DNA from: DATLSM01 sp035534175
GTDB lineage: Bacteria > Actinomycetota > Thermoleophilia > Solirubrobacterales > 70-9
DNA length: 64,000 nucleotides
Direction: 5' to 3'
Assembly (NCBI GenBank): GCA_035534175.1
Contig: DATLSM010000109.1
Span: 1 to 64,000, forward strand
The translations under genes were made by a program, and so were the position numbers. The notes beneath the pieces are model-generated. The model saw only the letters and a program-made list of their open reading frames with translations, had not been told where the DNA came from and made no database searches. Shown piece by piece: positions 16,063 to 25,260 of this stretch. Position 1 is the stretch's first letter, and every line of letters begins with the position of its first letter.

Positions 16063-16587
16063 TCAGCCCTTCAGGATCGCCTCGCCGGAGACCTGCTGCA
16101 GGAGCGAGTTGCCGCACTGCCAGCAGTAGGTCGCGCCGCTGCTGTGGGGCGCACCGCAGGAGCTGCAGGTTCCGGCGGTACCGGTCTGCTCCATCCGCAC
16201 GATGCGCTCGACCTCGCTGAGCTCGGCGTCGGCGTCCTGCAGGGCCGCCGCCCTCTGCACCAGCAAGTCGACCCGAATCCGGTTGCGGATCGCCATCTCA
16301 TAGACGAGCCCGCCGAGGTCCCACTGCAGTTCGGCGACCCGCCCAGTGAGCTGATCGCGGCGCCGTTCGAGGTCGACGACCAGGTCGGACCCGTGGGCCG
16401 CGCTCGGGGCCGTGGGGCCCGCAGCCTGAGGGGTGACCGTCTGCGCCGGGTTGGCCGGCCGCGCCGCTACGGCACTCGAGGTCGAATTCGTCCCGGGTTG
16501 CCCGTTTGAAGCGCTGTGACGGTTGCGGCGTGGGTTTAACCCGTCGATGAGAAGCGATATCGGATTCTGGCTCGCCATCGCCCTCAC
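16063..16587 (-). CDS. Coiled-coil zinc-ribbon protein
   Basis: 174 residues. The N-terminal 65 are Ser/Ala/Pro-rich and probably disordered. Residues about 70-135 form a helical heptad region (DLERRRDQLTGRVAELQWDL). The end is a zinc ribbon with Cys pairs CSSCG and CWQCG. Such short zinc ribbons usually mediate protein contacts. No enzyme motif is visible. Its ATG overlaps the stop of the upstream zinc-ribbon gene (ATGA), so the two are translated together, and the operon begins with a predicted PHO box. The stop lies six bases from the convergent pstB stop. Confidence 0.65.
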   Translation of the reverse strand: MRAMASQNPISLLIDGLNPRRNRHSASNGQPGTNSTSSAVAARPANPAQTVTPQAAGPTAPSAAHGSDLVVDLERRRDQLTGRVAELQWDLGGLVYEMAIRNRIRVDLLVQRAAALQDADAELSEVERIVRMEQTGTAGTCSSCGAPHSSGATYCWQCGNSLLQQVSGEAILKG

Positions 16588-17336
16588 CCCCCACCGAAGA
16601 ATTCACCTTTGAACTTACCGTTCGTGCAGCCGGCCGTGCCCTTCGTGCAGGTTTCACCCACTTTCGCTTCGGGTTTCGGCAGCTTTACGCCGTGAACTGG
16701 GTGGAGTACGTTTTCGGCAGCCTTGCTCTGCCCGCTGGTGCCCGTTTTAGCGGCGGCGGCTTTGTTTGCTTTGGAGCTGGTGGCTCCAGCGGAGGTGCCT
16801 TTGCCCGTGCTGGTTTCAGCCGTCGTCCGCGTCGCTTCGCCTCCTCCGTTGGGTACCTTCACGACCACCGGAGTGGTGCTGGCGCTAGAGCCCGAGCGTT
16901 CGCCCGAGCGGCCGATCAGCACGCCGACCCCCAGCGCCAGCAGCAGGGTTCCGATCCCAGCAACCAACGTTGCGTTGGCGGACATCCGCCGGCGCTTCTT
17001 TGGGGGAGGAGGCGGAGCCGCCTGGCGCGGCCCCTTGATAACCGTGTCCATCAGCACGACCGCGTCCATGAACGGCAGGCGGGGATCACCGCGGCGCTGT
17101 CCGCACTCGACGCAGTAGCGCTGGTCCGCGGCCATCAGGGCCCCGCAGGCCGGGCACTGCCCGCCCGTCGTCGCCACCAGGGACGAGTGGGCCGCGGTCG
17201 CGCCAGAGGGAGCCGCGGCTTGCGATATCAATACATCCGTCGGGTCCGGGTCCGTGGCGGGGCCAACGGTTGCCGGCCCGATCGGGCCGGGGGTGTGATC
17301 TGGCAGGGCGTCGCCGTGGGTAGACACAACCTGCAT
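16584..17336 (-). CDS. Zinc-ribbon single-pass membrane protein
   Basis: About 250 residues. A four-Cys ribbon (CPACGALMAADQRYCVECG) lies near residue 65 on the cytoplasmic side. It is followed by a Pro/Lys/Arg stop-transfer region and one membrane helix (ATLVAGIGTLLLALGVGVLIG). An outer Thr/Ser/Ala/Lys-rich stalk then leads to a short Cys-containing tail (CTKGTAGCTNGKFKGEFFGGG). I chose the ATG at 17336; the TTG at 17360 would abut the PHO box. The ribbon spacing matches that of the divergent phosphoesterase fusion. The role is unknown; the context suggests a membrane factor of phosphate starvation. Confidence 0.65.
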   Translation of the reverse strand: MQVVSTHGDALPDHTPGPIGPATVGPATDPDPTDVLISQAAAPSGATAAHSSLVATTGGQCPACGALMAADQRYCVECGQRRGDPRLPFMDAVVLMDTVIKGPRQAAPPPPPKKRRRMSANATLVAGIGTLLLALGVGVLIGRSGERSGSSASTTPVVVKVPNGGGEATRTTAETSTGKGTSAGATSSKANKAAAAKTGTSGQSKAAENVLHPVHGVKLPKPEAKVGETCTKGTAGCTNGKFKGEFFGGG

Positions 17337-17360
17337 CGTCACGCCGATCGTCCACCGCAA

Positions 17361-17378
17361 ATGTTTAAGAGTTGTGAA
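17361..17378 (-). promoter_or_regulatory. Predicted PHO box for the zinc-ribbon operon
   Basis: Reading the minus strand, TTCACA-ACTCT-TAAACAT fits the pattern found three times at pst. Exactly 24 bases separate it from the ATG at 17336, which leaves room only for a very short or absent leader. Confidence 0.6.
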
Positions 17379-17437
17379 GCGCCGCCTGCCGCTGCCTAGG
17401 TGCCCCTGCCTGGAGCTGCCTGCTGGAACTCCAAATC

Positions 17438-17455
17438 TTCACATCTTGGTAACGA
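17438..17455 (+). promoter_or_regulatory. Predicted PHO box for the phosphoesterase gene
   Basis: TTCACA-TCTTG-GTAACGA matches the pst elements, differing at one base of the second half. It also ends exactly 24 bases before the start codon at 17480, mirroring the divergent box. Confidence 0.6.
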
Positions 17456-17479
17456 GCCGGCGCAAGACTTACCCCTGAG

Positions 17480-19132
17480 GTGACCATTCCGATCGATGAC
17501 GAGGGCCGCCCGGACACAGCCCACGCCGCGAGTTGCGCCGCCTGCGGCGCGAGGCTCGGCGGCGACCAGCGCTACTGCCTGGAGTGCGGGACACGCCGTG
17601 TTCCCCTGCCCCCGCTGGTCGCTGCCTCGATCAGTGCCCTGAATACCCGCCGGTCTGCCGAGGAGGTTGAGCGCCGGCCTTCGGCGGAGGCTGTCCCGGC
17701 CGCCCCGGCTGAGGGGGCAGAGGCGGAGGGCCCGACGCTCGAGGAACGCTTCATGCCCGGCCCGCGGGTTGCCGCGGTCGTGGTGATGGGCCTGCTCGCC
17801 TTTGGCGTCTTCCTCGGCTCGGCCACGAGCCCGGTTGCCCAGAGCGCCGGCATCGGGCCCATCCTCCTGGACGGTGGATCCTCGTCTAAGTCGAGTAGCC
17901 CGAGAGAAGAACCCTCGGCCCCCGCCTCGACTCCCCAAGCGAGCACCCCCGCCACCCCGGCCTCCGCCCCCGCCGCTCCGGTCGGGGAAACGTCGGCCCC
18001 ATTGGAAGAAGAAACCAGCGGTGAAGAAGCTGGGGAAAAGCCCTCGGTACCGCCGGAAGTCCCGAGCGAAGCGCCTCTGCCGCCGATCAAGCATGTGTTC
18101 CTGATCGTGCTCGCCGATCAGGGATTCAACGAAGCCTTCGGCGAAAGCTCCGCCGCCCCCTATCTGGCCAAGACCCTGCGCGGGCAGGGTGAGCTGTTGA
18201 CCAACTACTACGCGGTGGCCCAGGGTGAGCTGGCAAACGAGGTCGCCCTGATCAGCGGTCAGGGCCCGACCCCCCAGACGGCGGCCAACTGCCCCGACTA
18301 CAGCGAAATCTCCCCCGGCACGATCGGCGCCGAAAGCCAGGCCAGCGGGAGCGGCTGCGTGTACCCGTCGGCGACGCAGACACTGCCCGGTCAGCTCACC
18401 GCCGCCGGCAAGACGTGGAAGGCATACGTCGAGGGCATCGCCAACGGCAGCGGCGCTCAGCCCAGCACCTGCCGCCATCCGGGGCTCGGCGCTACCGACC
18501 CCAACCACAGCCCGCTGCCCGGCGACGCCTACGAGACGTGGAGCAACCCGTTCGTCTACTTCAACTCGCTGACCGCCTCCGAATGCGCCCAGGACGACGT
18601 CGGACTCGAACAGCTCCAGCCGAACCTCCAGTCGGCGAGCAGCACTCCCTCTCTCTCCTACATCGTGCCCAGCGCCTGCCACGACGGCAGCAACCTGCCC
18701 TGCGAACCGGGCGCGCCCAGCGGTCTCGCCGCGGCCGAACCGTTCCTCAAGACCGTGGTTGCCGAAATCGAAGCCTCGCCCGGCTACAAGGAAGGGGGCC
18801 TGATCGCGATCACCTCCGACCAGGCTCCCCAGACGGGGCCAAACGCCGACTCCAGCTCCTGCTGCGGCGTGCCCCCCTACCCAAACCTGCCGCCCGGCCC
18901 CTCCCCCCCCGCCGGCGGCCCGGTGAAGCCCAGCGGCGGCGGCGGCAGGGTCGGGCTGCTGTTGATCTCCCCCTACGTCAAGCCGGGGAGCGTCAACGAA
19001 ACGAGCTATTACAACCACTTCTCGCTGCTGCACAGCCTGGAGGAACTCTTTGGCCTGCAGCCGCTGGGCTACGCGGCCAACCCTGCGCTCACAGGATTCG
19101 AAAGCGGCGTCTACAACAACCCGGGCTCCTGA
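17480..19132 (+). CDS. Zinc ribbon-TM-phosphoesterase fusion protein
   Basis: 550 residues. Residues 18-40 are a zinc ribbon (CAACGARLGGDQRYCLECG). A membrane helix lies near residue 100 (VAAVVVMGLLAFGVFLG), then a Pro/Ser/Ala/Glu-rich spacer to about 200. An extracellular domain of the phosphoesterase family PF04185 (acid phosphatase/phospholipase C type) follows: IKHVFLIVLADQGFNEAFG, then NYYAVAQGELANEVALISGQ, and near the end LLLISPYVKPGSVNETSYYNHFS. It should hydrolyse phosphate esters outside the membrane. The canonical metal-site Asn/Glu positions are altered (the family has V.E.N at the first site, here L.D.G), so activity needs care. The GTG start is clear. A PHO box lies 24 bases upstream. 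Confidence 0.8.
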   Translation: MTIPIDDEGRPDTAHAASCAACGARLGGDQRYCLECGTRRVPLPPLVAASISALNTRRSAEEVERRPSAEAVPAAPAEGAEAEGPTLEERFMPGPRVAAVVVMGLLAFGVFLGSATSPVAQSAGIGPILLDGGSSSKSSSPREEPSAPASTPQASTPATPASAPAAPVGETSAPLEEETSGEEAGEKPSVPPEVPSEAPLPPIKHVFLIVLADQGFNEAFGESSAAPYLAKTLRGQGELLTNYYAVAQGELANEVALISGQGPTPQTAANCPDYSEISPGTIGAESQASGSGCVYPSATQTLPGQLTAAGKTWKAYVEGIANGSGAQPSTCRHPGLGATDPNHSPLPGDAYETWSNPFVYFNSLTASECAQDDVGLEQLQPNLQSASSTPSLSYIVPSACHDGSNLPCEPGAPSGLAAAEPFLKTVVAEIEASPGYKEGGLIAITSDQAPQTGPNADSSSCCGVPPYPNLPPGPSPPAGGPVKPSGGGGRVGLLLISPYVKPGSVNETSYYNHFSLLHSLEELFGLQPLGYAANPALTGFESGVYNNPGS

Positions 19133-19414
19133 GATGGACGCCCGTGTCAAGGGGCGGTTGATTTCTTCGACGTGAGTGGGTGTTCCCGGTGATGGTCCTT
19201 GCACTGGGGTCGGGCGGCCGGGGCGATGGCAACGACAACTGGTCACTCTGAGATGCGCGGGCAGAGGCGAAGAGCGAGAAGCACCCCTCCCTCCCGGTCA
19301 GAGGCCCTGCGGCAAGCCGCGCGCCGGGGATCTCGGTGATGCCAGCTTTCACGCCCGAGGCGGTCGGGTTCTGTGTCGGGCTGCCCTTGGCGGCGACTAT
19401 CCTCAACCGTCTCC

Positions 19415-20701
19415 ATGGCTGAGGCGAGATCCGACATTGTGGTGATGAAGTTCGGTGGTACCTCCGTCGCCGGGGCCGAGCAGATCAAGCGGGCCGCGCG
19501 GCGGATAGTCGCCGCGCGGGAGGCCGGGAACCGGGTGGTCGCGGTGCTCTCGGCGCGGGGAAAAACGACCGACGAGCTGCTGGCCCAGGCGCTGGAGATC
19601 TCCGAGCGGCCCGTCGCGCGCGAGGTGGACATGCTGCTCTCCACCGGAGAGAGGATCTCCTGCGCCCTCTGCGCGATGGCGATCCACGACATGGGATATG
19701 AGGCGATCTCGCTGACCGGGTCACAGGCCGGGATCGTCACCGATTCCTCCCACACCAAGGCACGAATCATCGACGTGCGGGCCGAGCGGATCAGGGAGAC
19801 CCTGGAGGCCGGTCGGATCGTGCTGGTCGCTGGCTTCCAGGGGGTCTCGACCGACAGCCACGACGTCACCACGCTGGGGCGGGGCGGATCGGATACCACC
19901 GCCGTGGCGCTCGCCGCGGCGCTGGGTGCCAGCGTCTGCGAGATCTATACCGACGTCTCAGGGGTGTTCAGCGCCGATCCACGGATCGTCCCCGACGCGC
20001 GCAAGCTGTCGCGGGTCTCCTATGAGGAGATGCTGGAGATGTCGGCTTCGGGGGCCAAGGTGCTGCAGCTTCGATCGGTCGAGTATGCGCGCAACCACGG
20101 CGTGCCGATCCACTGCCGCAGCAGCTTTGAGGATGGCCCCGGTACCCTCGTCGTTGCCGAGGAGGAGACCGTGGAGCAGCCCTTCGTCACAGCCGTGACC
20201 CACTCCGACGCGGAGGCCCGCGTGACGCTGACCGGCGTCCGCGACGAGCCGGGCGTCGCCGGGCGGATATTCACCGCGCTGGCCGAGGCCAACGTCAACG
20301 TCGACGTGATCATCCAGAACGAGCCGGTGGGCGATGACGAGCTGGCCGACCTCTCCTTCACCATCGATCGCTCCGACCTGACACTCGCCACCGACACGGT
20401 CTCCGGCCTGGGGGTCAGCAACGGCGTTCGCACCGACGAGCGGATCGGCAAGGTCTCGATCGTCGGCGCCGGGATGCGCTCGCACCCCGGCGTCGCCGCC
20501 AAGGTGTTCGAGGTGCTGGGCGGCGAGGGAATCAATATCGAGATGATCTCCACCTCGCCGATCAAGATCTCCTGCGTGGTCTCCGCCGACCGCGTTCCCG
20601 ACGCGGTGAGGGTGCTGCACGAGGCCTTCCAGCTGGGAGCCGACGCCATCCGGCCCGAGGACCCGACCAGCCGCCAGCATCGACCCACCGTTTCCAGCTG
20701 A
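19415..20701 (+). CDS. lysC: Aspartate kinase
   Basis: 428 residues. The N-terminal kinase domain shows VMKFGGTSVAG, TTLGRGGSDTTAVALA and the aspartate-binding loop. The C-terminal part has two ACT domains (from about residue 265) that mediate feedback inhibition by lysine/threonine. It makes aspartyl phosphate for Lys, Thr, Met and diaminopimelate synthesis. The ATG at 19415 gives the normal N-terminus. The 282 bases before it hold no gene that I can support. asd follows 119 bases downstream. Confidence 0.95.
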   Translation: MAEARSDIVVMKFGGTSVAGAEQIKRAARRIVAAREAGNRVVAVLSARGKTTDELLAQALEISERPVAREVDMLLSTGERISCALCAMAIHDMGYEAISLTGSQAGIVTDSSHTKARIIDVRAERIRETLEAGRIVLVAGFQGVSTDSHDVTTLGRGGSDTTAVALAAALGASVCEIYTDVSGVFSADPRIVPDARKLSRVSYEEMLEMSASGAKVLQLRSVEYARNHGVPIHCRSSFEDGPGTLVVAEEETVEQPFVTAVTHSDAEARVTLTGVRDEPGVAGRIFTALAEANVNVDVIIQNEPVGDDELADLSFTIDRSDLTLATDTVSGLGVSNGVRTDERIGKVSIVGAGMRSHPGVAAKVFEVLGGEGINIEMISTSPIKISCVVSADRVPDAVRVLHEAFQLGADAIRPEDPTSRQHRPTVSS

Positions 20702-20820
20702 CGGGCCCCGAGGCGCTCCCCCGGCGGCCGGGGTGAGCGGTGGGGGTGTTCGGAGGGCTGAGCCCGCCCCGGCCCGGCGACAGGACCGGCGACCGAAACG
20801 CTCAGTCATACTCGGATCGA

Positions 20821-21864
20821 ATGGCCGGTGACGGGTACAGAGTCGGGGTCCTGGGCGCCACGGGGGCCGTCGGTTCGACGATCCTCGGGGTGCTGGCCGA
20901 GCGCGGTTTCCCCGCCTCGGAGGTCATCCCCTTCGCCTCCGAGCGCTCCGCCGGAAGGGAGCTGGAGTGGAACGACGCCGTGCTGGAGTGCCGGGCGCTG
21001 AGCGAGGAGACGATCCAGGGGCTCGACCTGGTCATCTCTTCGGCGGGTGGCGCGGTGAGCGCGGAGTGGGCGCCGCGCCTGGTCGAGGCCGGGGCCGTGG
21101 TCGTCGACAACACTAGCTACTGGCGGATGCACGAGGACGTGCCGCTGGTGGTCGTCGGGGTCAACCCCAACGCCGCCGAGGGCCATCGCGGCATCCTCGC
21201 CAACCCCAACTGCACGACGATGGTGATGATCATGGCGCTGGCGCCAATCCACCGCGCCGCCGGCCTCGAGCGGTTGATCCTCTCCAGCTACCAGGCCGTC
21301 TCCGGCACCGGGCAGCGAGCGATCGAGGAGCTGCGGGCGCAGTCACGGGCCGTGCTCGACGGGGACCGCAGCCCCCCGGCGGAGGTCTATCCCCACCCGA
21401 TCGCCTTCAACGTCCTGCCCCAGGTGGAGGTCTTCACCGACGGCGACGACTACACCACCGAGGAGCGGAAGGTGATGGCGGAGACCCGCAAGATCCTCGG
21501 GCTGGACGAGGGGGTGGGGATCTCCGCCACCTGTGCCCGGGTGCCGGTCTTCACCGGTCATTCGGAGTCGGTAAACGTCCAGACCCGCGAGGACCTCTCG
21601 CCCGAGGCGTGCCGCGAGCTGCTGGCCGAGGCTCCGGGGATCGTCGTGGTCGATGACCCGGCCAGGGGCAGATACCCGACGGCGATCGACGCCGCCGGCC
21701 GCGACGAGGTGCTGGTCGGCCGCATCCGCCGCGACCCCGGCCAGGAGCGCTGCCTCAACCTCTGGGTGGTCGGTGACAACCTGCGCAAGGGCGCCGCGAC
21801 CAACGCCGTCGAAGTCGCCGAGCTGCTGGTCGAGCGGAGCCTGTTGCTCGGCGGCAGGCCCTAG
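20821..21864 (+). CDS. asd: Aspartate-semialdehyde dehydrogenase
   Basis: 347 residues. NADP-binding loop VGVLGATGAVGS is at the N-terminus. The catalytic Cys lies in LANPNCTTMVMIMAL, and further conserved segments are SSYQAVSGTGQRAIEEL and CARVPVFTGHSES. It reduces aspartyl phosphate to the semialdehyde, the step after LysC. I chose ATG 20821 because the longer frame adds an unrelated leader. Confidence 0.95.
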   Translation: MAGDGYRVGVLGATGAVGSTILGVLAERGFPASEVIPFASERSAGRELEWNDAVLECRALSEETIQGLDLVISSAGGAVSAEWAPRLVEAGAVVVDNTSYWRMHEDVPLVVVGVNPNAAEGHRGILANPNCTTMVMIMALAPIHRAAGLERLILSSYQAVSGTGQRAIEELRAQSRAVLDGDRSPPAEVYPHPIAFNVLPQVEVFTDGDDYTTEERKVMAETRKILGLDEGVGISATCARVPVFTGHSESVNVQTREDLSPEACRELLAEAPGIVVVDDPARGRYPTAIDAAGRDEVLVGRIRRDPGQERCLNLWVVGDNLRKGAATNAVEVAELLVERSLLLGGRP

Positions 21865-21868
21865 CGGC

Positions 21869-23107
21869 GTGAACATCGGGTTCGCCGAAGCGCTTCTGCT
21901 CTTCGGCGGGCTGATCGCCGTCGTCGCCGCCCTCTCGGGGCTGATGCGCGGCACGGTGCTCTCCGCCTCGGTCATCTCGGTCAGCCTCGGCATCGGCCTC
22001 GCAGCTGCCGGCGTCGTCCACGTCTACCCCACCCACCAGTCAATCGTCGAGTTGATCGAGTTGGCGCTGGTCCTCACCCTCTTCACCGACGGGATGTTCG
22101 TCGAGCGCGAGCTTCTGCGCCGCCACTGGAGCCCCGTCGCCCGCTCACTGGTGATCGCCATGCCGATCACGATGGGGCTGATCGGCCTCGCCGCGAAGGC
22201 GCTTTTCCCAGTCCTCAGCTGGCCGGAGGCCTTCCTCCTCGGCGCGGTGCTCGCCCCCACCGATCCGGTGGTCACCTCGGTGGTGGTCGCCTCGCGGCTG
22301 GTGCCCAGCGCGGTGCGCCATACGCTGAACCTGGAGTCGGGCCTAAACGACGGCCTGGCGCTGCCCTTCGTCCTCTTCTTTCTCGTCTTCGCCTCGCCCA
22401 GCGGCAACGCCGGCACGGAAGCGGCGAAGCTGGCGGGCGAGGCGGTGATCGGCGCCGGAATCGGACTGGCGCTCGGCTACCTCGGCGGGCGCCTGCACCA
22501 CCGGTTACCGGGCGGCGGTCTCACCCCGCGCTATGAGGGGATCTACGCGGTCGGCTTCGCCATGGTCGCCTTCGGCCTGGCCGAAGTGACGATCGGCAAC
22601 GGGCTGATCGCAGCCTTCGTCTGCGGCATCGCCATGGGGGCGACCGAGCACGACGTGCCCCAGGGCTTCGTCGAGTTCGCGGCGAACGCCAGCGCGATCC
22701 TCCAGGTGATCACCTTCTTCGTCTTCGGCGGGCTGATCGTCGCCACCGGCTTTGACCACGAAATCCCACCGCTGGTCGCCTTCGTCCTCTTCGCCCTGAT
22801 CGTCGCCAGACCGGCCGCGGTGCTGCTCTCCTTCATCCGCACCAGGCTGCCACGCCCCCAGCGGCTGTTCATGGCCTGGTTCGGGCCCAAAGGGGTCGCC
22901 TCGATGCTGTTCGCCCTGCTGGTGCTGAAGTCCCAGGTCGCCAACGGCAAGCTGATCTTCGACATCGCCGCGATCAGCGTGATCGCCTCGATCGTCGCCC
23001 ACGGGCTCACCGACACCGTCGGCGCCCGCTGGATCGGCAGCCGCAGCAAGGAAGCGGGCCTTCAAGCCGGGAGCGGCGGCCACCTTGGCCCCGCGGGCCT
23101 TGACTGA
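21869..23107 (+). CDS. CPA1-family Na+/H+ antiporter
   Basis: 412 residues with about 12 membrane helices. The ion-binding motif APTDPVVTSVVV and the following ESGLNDGLALPFVLF are diagnostic of CPA1 exchangers (NhaP/NHE type). It exports Na+ or K+ in exchange for protons. The GTG starts four bases after the asd stop, so it may be read through from lysC-asd even though the functions are unrelated. The end is tail-to-tail with the sdh cluster. Confidence 0.88.
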   Translation: MNIGFAEALLLFGGLIAVVAALSGLMRGTVLSASVISVSLGIGLAAAGVVHVYPTHQSIVELIELALVLTLFTDGMFVERELLRRHWSPVARSLVIAMPITMGLIGLAAKALFPVLSWPEAFLLGAVLAPTDPVVTSVVVASRLVPSAVRHTLNLESGLNDGLALPFVLFFLVFASPSGNAGTEAAKLAGEAVIGAGIGLALGYLGGRLHHRLPGGGLTPRYEGIYAVGFAMVAFGLAEVTIGNGLIAAFVCGIAMGATEHDVPQGFVEFAANASAILQVITFFVFGGLIVATGFDHEIPPLVAFVLFALIVARPAAVLLSFIRTRLPRPQRLFMAWFGPKGVASMLFALLVLKSQVANGKLIFDIAAISVIASIVAHGLTDTVGARWIGSRSKEAGLQAGSGGHLGPAGLD

Positions 23108-23116
23108 GGGAAGCGG

Positions 23117-24031
23117 CTAGGCGCTCGCCGCGGCGCCGGCGAGCCGCTCTTTGACCCAGGCGGTCGAGGCGATGTGCTTGCCCATCCCCAGCTGCTTGGG
23201 CTCGGCGCCGAGCGCCAGGCCGACGAGCTGGGGGAGGTGCAGGACGGCGAGGCCGAGGTCGCGGTTTATGACCTTCGCCGCCTCCGGCTGCTGCATGTCG
23301 AGATTGAGATGGCAGAGGGGACAGGGGGTGACGAGGCAGTCGGCGCCGGCGTCGAGCGCGTCGCCGAGGTGGGTCCCGGCTTGGCGCAGCGAGGTCTCCC
23401 GGTTCATCGTGATCACCGGAAAGCCGCAGCATTTGCGCGCGCCGTCGTACTCCACGACCTCGCCGCCAAGCGCCCTGATCACCTGCTCCAGGTAGATGTC
23501 GCGGTCGGGGTGCTCGTCGTAGCCGAGCCGCTCCTTCGGCCGCACCACGTAGCAGCCGTAGAAGGGGCCGACCCGCAGCCCCGAAAGCGGCCGCTTGACC
23601 GCCTCGGCCAGGCGGTCAAGGCCGTAGTCCTCGACCAACAGCCAGAGGAAGTTCTTGTTGGTGAAGCCGTCCTTGCCCTTCTCGTAGCTGAGGCCCTGAC
23701 CGGAGAGCACCTCGTTGATGTGGGCGCGGTAGGCGGAATCGGCGTCGAGGCGCTGCTGGCACTCCGATTGGGCGCCCTGGCAGGTGGAGCAGATGTTCAT
23801 CATCGAGAGCCCGGTCTGCTGGGCGAGGGCGAAGGTGCGGGCGTTCAGCGTGTCCGCCAACTCCTGGTTGTGCTCGGCGATCACGCCGGCGCCGCAACAG
23901 TTGGCGCGGTCCAGCGTCACCAGCTCGATCCCCAGCCTCTCGGCGACCAGCGCCATCGAGCCGTGCAGCTCGGCGGTGAAGCCCCGCGATACGCAGCCGG
24001 GCCAGTAGGCGACCTTGATCTTCTCGCTCAC
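23117..24031 (-). CDS. sdhE: HdrB-like subunit of succinate dehydrogenase (SdhE type)
   Basis: 304 residues with two CCG domains. The first has CVSRGF...NCCGAG...CSTCQGA, the second CYVVRP...KCCGFP...CPLCHLNL. This is the Cys-rich fold of HdrB and of the archaeal-type SdhE that replaces the usual heme anchor. It is coupled to sdhB by an ATGA overlap. It probably holds a Cys-ligated cluster and passes electrons toward quinone or another carrier. HdrB-like subunits also occur in thiol:fumarate reductases and lactate oxidation complexes, but the flavoprotein and ferredoxin partners next door favour Sdh. Confidence 0.85.
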   Translation of the reverse strand: MSEKIKVAYWPGCVSRGFTAELHGSMALVAERLGIELVTLDRANCCGAGVIAEHNQELADTLNARTFALAQQTGLSMMNICSTCQGAQSECQQRLDADSAYRAHINEVLSGQGLSYEKGKDGFTNKNFLWLLVEDYGLDRLAEAVKRPLSGLRVGPFYGCYVVRPKERLGYDEHPDRDIYLEQVIRALGGEVVEYDGARKCCGFPVITMNRETSLRQAGTHLGDALDAGADCLVTPCPLCHLNLDMQQPEAAKVINRDLGLAVLHLPQLVGLALGAEPKQLGMGKHIASTAWVKERLAGAAASA

Positions 24032-25188
24032 CGTGATGCCTCCTCGCCCGAGGACGCGGCCGGCCCCTGGCCCTGCGCCACGGCGGTCTCGGGCTCGCCA
24101 TCCTCGCCCGTGATGTAGAGGTTGAATTCCTCGCCGTGCTCCTCGGCGTGCTTGTAGATCGCCCTGACCTCCTCCTGTGCGCCGGCGGGAAGCTTCGGGT
24201 GAACGCCGGGGATCAGCTTCGGCAGTGAGCGCATCTTGCCGCTGCGGATGCCGCGGATCGCGGTCGGCAGCGAGCCGATCATTTCCCTGATCGCCCGTTT
24301 GCTCGGTTTCAGCTTGCCCATCACCCCGGGGGCGAAGGACTCCTGCAGCAGCAGCGACTCGTCCAGCGTCCCCTTCTTCTCGATGATCTTGACGAAGGCC
24401 ATCTCGTGGTCGTGGCCGCTGTTTGGGTCCTCGACCCCCTCCTCGCCGGCGCGGCGGCGCAGGCGCATGATTTGATCCATCGGCGCCACGCCCTTGGGGC
24501 AGGCGTCGATGCAGCTGAAGCAGTGGGTGCAGTCATAGATTCCGTGGGGGTCCTCAGCCAGGTCGTGGAGGCGCTCCACGGTCTCGGCGTCGCGCGGGTC
24601 GCCGATGAAGCGGTAGGCCTTGGCCAGCGCCGCGGGCCCGATGAAGTCGGGGTCGGCTTCCATCGAGAGGCAGGAGGAGACGCAGGCCCCGCACTGGATG
24701 CAGGCCATCGACTGGGTGATGTCGAGCATCGACTCCGGCTCGACGATGTACTCGCGCTCCGGCGGCTCGCCGTGTGGCAGCAGCCACGGGGTTACGCGAC
24801 GGATCTTGGCCCAGTGCGTCGACTCCATGTCGGTGATCAGGTCCTTGATCACGGGCATGTTTCCCATCGGCTCCACGACTATCGGCGCCGCTCCGTCCTC
24901 GGCTCCCCCGCCGAGGCTCGCCTTCTTTGCCGCCAGCTCCTGCGCCTCGCCGATCTGGGTTTTGCAGCCGAGGCCGGACTGACCGTTGATCTTCATTCCG
25001 CAGGAGCCGCAGATCGCGGCGCGGCAGGAGCAGCGGACCGAGAGCGAGCCGTCGTCGCGGTCTTTGACCTGAAGCAGCCCGTCGAGGACCGAGAGGGAGG
25101 GGTCGAGCTCGACCCCGAACTCCTCCCAGTAGGCTCCCGCGCCGCTCTCGGGCTGGTATCTGCGCACCTTCAGCTTGTAGTCGGCCAC
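24028..25188 (-). CDS. sdhB: Succinate dehydrogenase/fumarate reductase iron-sulfur subunit
   Basis: 386 residues. A plant-type [2Fe-2S] domain (CSCRAAICGSCGMKING and a later Cys) is followed by a di-cluster ferredoxin domain with CIQCGACVSSC and CTHCFSCIDACPKG. About 120 extra residues follow at the C-terminus compared with the usual 240-250, as in HdrB-linked versions. It transfers electrons from the flavin subunit. Only 72 bases separate it from sdhA. Confidence 0.93.
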   Translation of the reverse strand: MADYKLKVRRYQPESGAGAYWEEFGVELDPSLSVLDGLLQVKDRDDGSLSVRCSCRAAICGSCGMKINGQSGLGCKTQIGEAQELAAKKASLGGGAEDGAAPIVVEPMGNMPVIKDLITDMESTHWAKIRRVTPWLLPHGEPPEREYIVEPESMLDITQSMACIQCGACVSSCLSMEADPDFIGPAALAKAYRFIGDPRDAETVERLHDLAEDPHGIYDCTHCFSCIDACPKGVAPMDQIMRLRRRAGEEGVEDPNSGHDHEMAFVKIIEKKGTLDESLLLQESFAPGVMGKLKPSKRAIREMIGSLPTAIRGIRSGKMRSLPKLIPGVHPKLPAGAQEEVRAIYKHAEEHGEEFNLYITGEDGEPETAVAQGQGPAASSGEEASR

Positions 25189-25260
25189 TAGAACAACCTC
25201 CCGTCGGCAAACGGACGCCGTTCGCAGGGAATCAGATTTGGATGCTGGCTGGTCATCGGG

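Noticed and set aside
19133..19414. Possible riboswitch before lysC
   Set aside because: A lysine or SAM riboswitch would be plausible there, but none of the conserved core elements could be matched on either strand.
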